Shown piece after piece: positions 61,008 through 64,000 of a DNA stretch of 64,000 nucleotides. The DNA is from Acanthopleuribacter pedis (GTDB lineage: Bacteria; Acidobacteriota; Holophagae; Acanthopleuribacterales; Acanthopleuribacteraceae). The stretch lies in NCBI RefSeq assembly GCF_017377855.1, contig NZ_JAFREP010000046.1, forward strand, positions 1 to 64,000. Direction: 5' to 3'. Position 1 is the stretch's first letter. Every line of letters starts with the position of its first letter. Under the pieces are notes generated by a model. That model was not told the DNA's origin. It saw nothing but the letters and a program-made list of their open reading frames with translations, and made no database searches. A program made the position numbers and the translations under genes.

Positions 61008-61965
61008 CTGGGAAAACCTCCTCAACGCGCAACCCGACCTGGCCGAATACGGCAACGGGCACGGCGCGTCCGATCAAAACCCCGTCGCGCCGCAGTTGCA
61101 GGGCACGCGAGGCCGCGGGTCGCGATAGGGTATCGCCGACCTGCATTTCGGTTAATGCTTGTAAAGTAACGGCGACTTCACCGGCTTCCACATCTATAGC
61201 GATACCGTCTTCCGACGGGACGGGTTGGGGATGGAAACAGGGGGGCTCGGCAACGGTCCAGACGTCGTCTTGTTGGTTCAGCGCCAAATGAATCTGGTCG
61301 CCGCGACGCCAGCTCGGCCGATCAAGTCGCTCAGGAAACAACACGTCGCCGCGGGCGAGGTTGGGTGATTGATCCGCACGCCATGTGATGCGCGTCACAT
61401 GAATTGACCCCATAAAGGGAATATCGGCCGCGCGGCGACGGGGTTGTTGCGGCATGGCCTCCAGTAATTCGGCGAACCATACGGGTTCACTTTCATTGAA
61501 GCCAACCACGCCGCGCAGCAGCGGGTGCTGTTGTCCGGGCACGCGCAGTTCGAAACACTGCTGAAACGCGAGGAAGGGCGCCAAACCGGAGGGTTCCATG
61601 GCTACGCGCAGGCAACGCACGGGTAAACCGGTGATTTGCTCGAATTGGAAAAACAGGTGTTCGAACCAAGTTTCCACCAACATCGCGCGAATGTCGTTGC
61701 CCGCGATGTCCCATTCGGCCGATTGCATCTCCGCCGTCAGCCTGGCCAGAGCGGGGCCGTTTTCCAGTAACAGGGTGACACGGTGTTCGGCCAAGGCGAT
61801 GTCCAGCTCCAGGGTACAGGTCGGCGTTTTGCCGACGGGGAAGGTTACCTCGGCGGCGTCGTCCCCGATGGGGACCACCAGACTACCGCTGAGCGCGTAG
61901 AGCCGGTTTTGCAGGGACACGGTGGGGCGATTTAAGCGGGAAGGAATAAAACGTGAAAAACTCAT
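60985..61965 (-). CDS. sctQ: T3SS C-ring / sorting platform protein SctQ
   Basis: 326 residues. The C-terminal SpoA domain (residues about 240-320: VTLQALTEMQVGDTLSRPAA; VAVFGQVGLRVEEVF) is related to FliN. The N-terminal half is the divergent FliM-like part of SctQ, with a second weaker SpoA repeat near residues 190-240. In the injectisome it forms the cytosolic pods that sort substrates. Overlaps sctP by 4 bases and sctR by 23. Confidence 0.82.
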   Translation of the reverse strand: MSFSRFIPSRLNRPTVSLQNRLYALSGSLVVPIGDDAAEVTFPVGKTPTCTLELDIALAEHRVTLLLENGPALARLTAEMQSAEWDIAGNDIRAMLVETWFEHLFFQFEQITGLPVRCLRVAMEPSGLAPFLAFQQCFELRVPGQQHPLLRGVVGFNESEPVWFAELLEAMPQQPRRRAADIPFMGSIHVTRITWRADQSPNLARGDVLFPERLDRPSWRRGDQIHLALNQQDDVWTVAEPPCFHPQPVPSEDGIAIDVEAGEVAVTLQALTEMQVGDTLSRPAASRALQLRRDGVLIGRAVPVAVFGQVGLRVEEVFPDGNAEPK

Positions 61966-63377
61966 CGGGAACCTCGTTTACCGTAAAGCATGTGGAGCGG
62001 TTTGTTGAAGCGGGCGCCGTCGTCGTTCAGCTCCTCGAAGATGTCCCGTTGTTGGCGTGATCGCCCGTCGTGGGAATCGCCGGAGAACGTTTGCCCACCA
62101 ATGCGGACCTCGACGTTGAGGCCGCCGCGTTGTTGTAAGCGCTGCTGCAACGCACCGCCGTTGTCCTGCAGCCAGGCGCGCAGTTGTTCATTGGGGGCGG
62201 CCAAGTTCACACGCAGTTGATCACCGTCGTGAACCACCTGAATTTGGGCGGTTTGCCCCTGACCAAGGTTTATTTCAAAGCGGGCTTGGCGCGGGCCGAG
62301 TTCTTCACCGCGCGGGCGCGCCAACCACATTTCAATGCTGCCGGCGAGGCGATTGACCGGTGAATTCTCGCTCACTTGCGCTTCCGCACCCGCCGCCGCC
62401 CGCTGTAAACCTTGCAGGACGGCGTCACCCGGCGCGTGGGCGGGGGTGGTGCCGGCCTCGCCGCGACGCACAACCACCCGTTTGGCCACTTGGGCCAAGA
62501 TCGGATCGGCGATCATTTTGAGGTCGCCGCCGAATGGGGTCTCCGTGCGCCCCGTGGTAACGGTCGCGGGTTTGCTTGCTTCAGCAGTTGGTCCGGCCGA
62601 GGCGTCACCCGCGTTGGTAGCCGCCGGGTTGGCGGCAAGGGCTGGGTTGCGCAACCCGTCGCGGCGAATCACCTTGGGTTGGGCGAGCTTGGGCTGATCG
62701 GTGGTTCGGGCGGCAACGCCGTCAACCAACGCGGTCGCGTCGCCGGTCGGGGTCGCTGCCGCGGCCGGAACAAACGCCTTCTCACCTTCCAGAACCGGCG
62801 CGCCCACAAGGGGCTTGCTCACCACTGCCTCTTCCCCACCCTGCTCGTCTTCCTCAGGGTTGTCCTTGCGATCCACCTCGCGCGGGTTGTTTTCCCGGCG
62901 TTCGGCACGGGTTGACCCTGAGCGCGAATCGCTAGACGGGGTTCGGTCCGAGCGCCAACCATCGAAACGGTCTTGGTAGGGTGCGGCCTCGCCGCCGCGA
63001 CCACGGCGCGCGGGTGCGCGATTCATGCGAACCGGACCAGGATCCGTCGGCGCGGCATCCTCGCGAGGGGAGCCGGCATGGGGATCCTCGGGCGAATCGG
63101 CGGGGTTGCCTTCAGGCCGGGTTGTGTTTTCTTCCAAAGGGATTGCCGTCTCAGCCGCGAGCCCGACCGCCTGCTCCCGGGTGGTCCTGCTGGGGCCGGC
63201 GTTGGTCCGCGCCGCCGCGGCACGAAGTGGGCCGGTACCGCGGTCGGCGGCCTTACGGCTCTGGCGCAACATGGCTTCTTCAAAGCGCCGTGCTTGTTCC
63301 GGTGCCGCTGAGGCGCGCACGGCCTCACTCGGCAGCCCTGTTCCTGAATCAATCGGTAGGTCAGGTTTCACGTTCAT
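61962..63377 (-). CDS. sctP: T3SS needle-length control protein SctP (FliK/YscP-like)
   Basis: 471 residues; ATG at 63377 with GGAGG 6 bases upstream. Residues about 1-350 are a low-complexity, Arg/Pro/Ala/Thr-rich region, expected for a molecular ruler whose length sets needle length. The C-terminal part (about 375-455: RFEINLGQGQTAQIQVVHD; QQRLQQRGGLNVEVRIGG) matches the FliK-type T3S4 substrate-switch domain. It overlaps sctO by 4 bases. Assignment by this domain and by its place between sctO and sctQ. Confidence 0.8.
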   Translation of the reverse strand: MNVKPDLPIDSGTGLPSEAVRASAAPEQARRFEEAMLRQSRKAADRGTGPLRAAAARTNAGPSRTTREQAVGLAAETAIPLEENTTRPEGNPADSPEDPHAGSPREDAAPTDPGPVRMNRAPARRGRGGEAAPYQDRFDGWRSDRTPSSDSRSGSTRAERRENNPREVDRKDNPEEDEQGGEEAVVSKPLVGAPVLEGEKAFVPAAAATPTGDATALVDGVAARTTDQPKLAQPKVIRRDGLRNPALAANPAATNAGDASAGPTAEASKPATVTTGRTETPFGGDLKMIADPILAQVAKRVVVRRGEAGTTPAHAPGDAVLQGLQRAAAGAEAQVSENSPVNRLAGSIEMWLARPRGEELGPRQARFEINLGQGQTAQIQVVHDGDQLRVNLAAPNEQLRAWLQDNGGALQQRLQQRGGLNVEVRIGGQTFSGDSHDGRSRQQRDIFEELNDDGARFNKPLHMLYGKRGSR

Positions 63378-63862
63378 GGTTTCCCTCCACCGGGTACCCG
63401 CATCGAGGTGGTTTCGTCCGCCTCGTGTTCTTCGCGGCGCGTGCGCGCCAAACGTTCCTCTTCCGTCCACAAACCCATGTGGCCTTCCAACTTGCGGCGA
63501 TTATGCTGCGCCTCACGCATGGCTTTGATCCGCTGCGCCAAGGCTTCACGCGCGGCTTGAAGTTCGCGTTCAGCGTCTTCAACATCTTGCTTTTTATGGG
63601 CTTGTTGTTGCCGTAAGGAAGCAATTTCGTGTTTGAGCACGTCTAGGTCCGCGCTGTTCAAAGCTTGGTCGCGGACCTCGGCGAACAAACGCCGCTCCTC
63701 CGCCACCCGCCAACCAGTGAAATCGGCCAAGGTGCGCTCGGCCGCCGCCACCGCCTGTTCCTGCTCGGTTACCGCGCGGCGCTGCTGCACCACCTCGCGG
63801 CGCGCCCGCTCCTCGCGGTCATGCCTCAGATTTAATAATTTGTTTAAGGGATACGCCGCCAT
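63374..63862 (-). CDS. sctO: T3SS stalk protein SctO (YscO/FliJ-like)
   Basis: 162 residues, almost entirely heptad-patterned coiled coil (about residues 15-140: LLNLRHDREERARREVV; EIASLRQQQAHKKQDVEDAE). Such proteins span the SctN ATPase and SctV gate. GGAG lies 6 bases before the ATG at 63862. First gene of this run in the window; an sctN gene might be expected upstream (right of the window). Confidence 0.82.
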   Translation of the reverse strand: MAAYPLNKLLNLRHDREERARREVVQQRRAVTEQEQAVAAAERTLADFTGWRVAEERRLFAEVRDQALNSADLDVLKHEIASLRQQQAHKKQDVEDAERELQAAREALAQRIKAMREAQHNRRKLEGHMGLWTEEERLARTRREEHEADETTSMRVPGGGKP

Positions 63863-64000
63863 GATGGACTCCGATCAACGGCGCGCCGGGATATACCTCG
63901 CCCGTCGGAGCTTGTCCCCTCACCGTTGGTTATAAAAATAAACGCTTAAAAATAAGCTGGTTAACAATTAGACGAACCCGCGCATCGCCTTATACACCGG
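63863..64000. other. Upstream region of the sctO run at the window edge
   Basis: 138 bases, AT-rich at 63930-63970 with TTTTTATAACC on the minus strand and a TTGTTA hexamer, which could be a promoter for sctO. An AGCTTA/TAAGC hairpin overlaps it. No tail of another gene is visible, so the operon may start here. Confidence 0.3.

Overview
The window is a GC-rich bacterial chromosome segment from a Gram-negative (diderm), flagellated organism. Two things argue against the classical enteric pattern: the hook/rod/export genes are laid out with flhF-flhG-fliA inside the export operon, and there is a secreted cytochrome-domain / DUF1800 / DUF1501 locus with dockerin-like calcium loops, a combination common in Planctomycetes and Acidobacteriota. 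My best guess is an Acidobacteriota-like marine or host-associated bacterium, but no rRNA or other phylogenetic marker is present, so this is inference.

Layout. 546-16502 (all minus strand) is a flagellar cluster. Reading in the direction of transcription: flgD, two tandem hook-protein genes (flgE), then fliL, fliN, fliO, fliP, fliQ, fliR, flhB, flhA, flhF, flhG, fliA, fliM and finally a long CheC-FliN fusion. Good candidate sigma-54 sites lie before flgD and fliL, and an exact sigma-28 site lies before the last gene, so the regulatory hierarchy can be read from the sequence. 17017-19896 is a divergent gene for a 959-residue helical protein I cannot identify. 20222-30440 holds mixed housekeeping genes: a lipase-like hydrolase, a sodium symporter, a glyoxalase-fold protein, a small membrane-protein pair of which one copy carries an in-frame stop, a tRNA pseudouridine synthase, enolase, a CYTH-CHAD protein and a 2OG-Fe(II) oxygenase.

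31306-37364 is a three-gene secreted locus (cytochrome/dockerin protein, 1211-residue PA14-LamG-DUF1800 protein, Tat-exported DUF1501 protein), preceded by a hairpin plus T-run in its leader. 37437-40130 contains a glycerate-kinase-like gene and three small unknowns. 41218-45423 (minus) is a PlsC-like acyltransferase overlapping a GNAT-fold N-acyl-amino-acid-synthase-like gene, followed by an RND/MMPL exporter, possibly a lipid biosynthesis and transport unit. 45820-54325 holds a DHH phosphoesterase, glycogen phosphorylase, a cysteine synthase plus cystathionine gamma-synthase/lyase pair (sulfur amino acid metabolism) and a lipoprotein. 54818-56489 is a cassette of three phage-tail-collar (microcystin-dependent-protein family) paralogues without other phage genes.

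56635-63862 (minus) is the export and control half of a second, non-flagellar type III secretion system: sctO, sctP, sctQ, sctR, sctS, sctT, sctU, sctW and a chaperone. The window therefore encodes two paralogous export gates, flagellar and injectisome.

Many intergenic gaps are filled by repeats: a dispersed element of about 110 bp seen in both orientations at four loci, two related 175-bp imperfect palindromes, a 56-bp tandem repeat, and a 46-bp direct repeat flanking a perfect 18-bp-arm palindrome. No rRNA, tRNA, CRISPR array, transposase or integrase was found.
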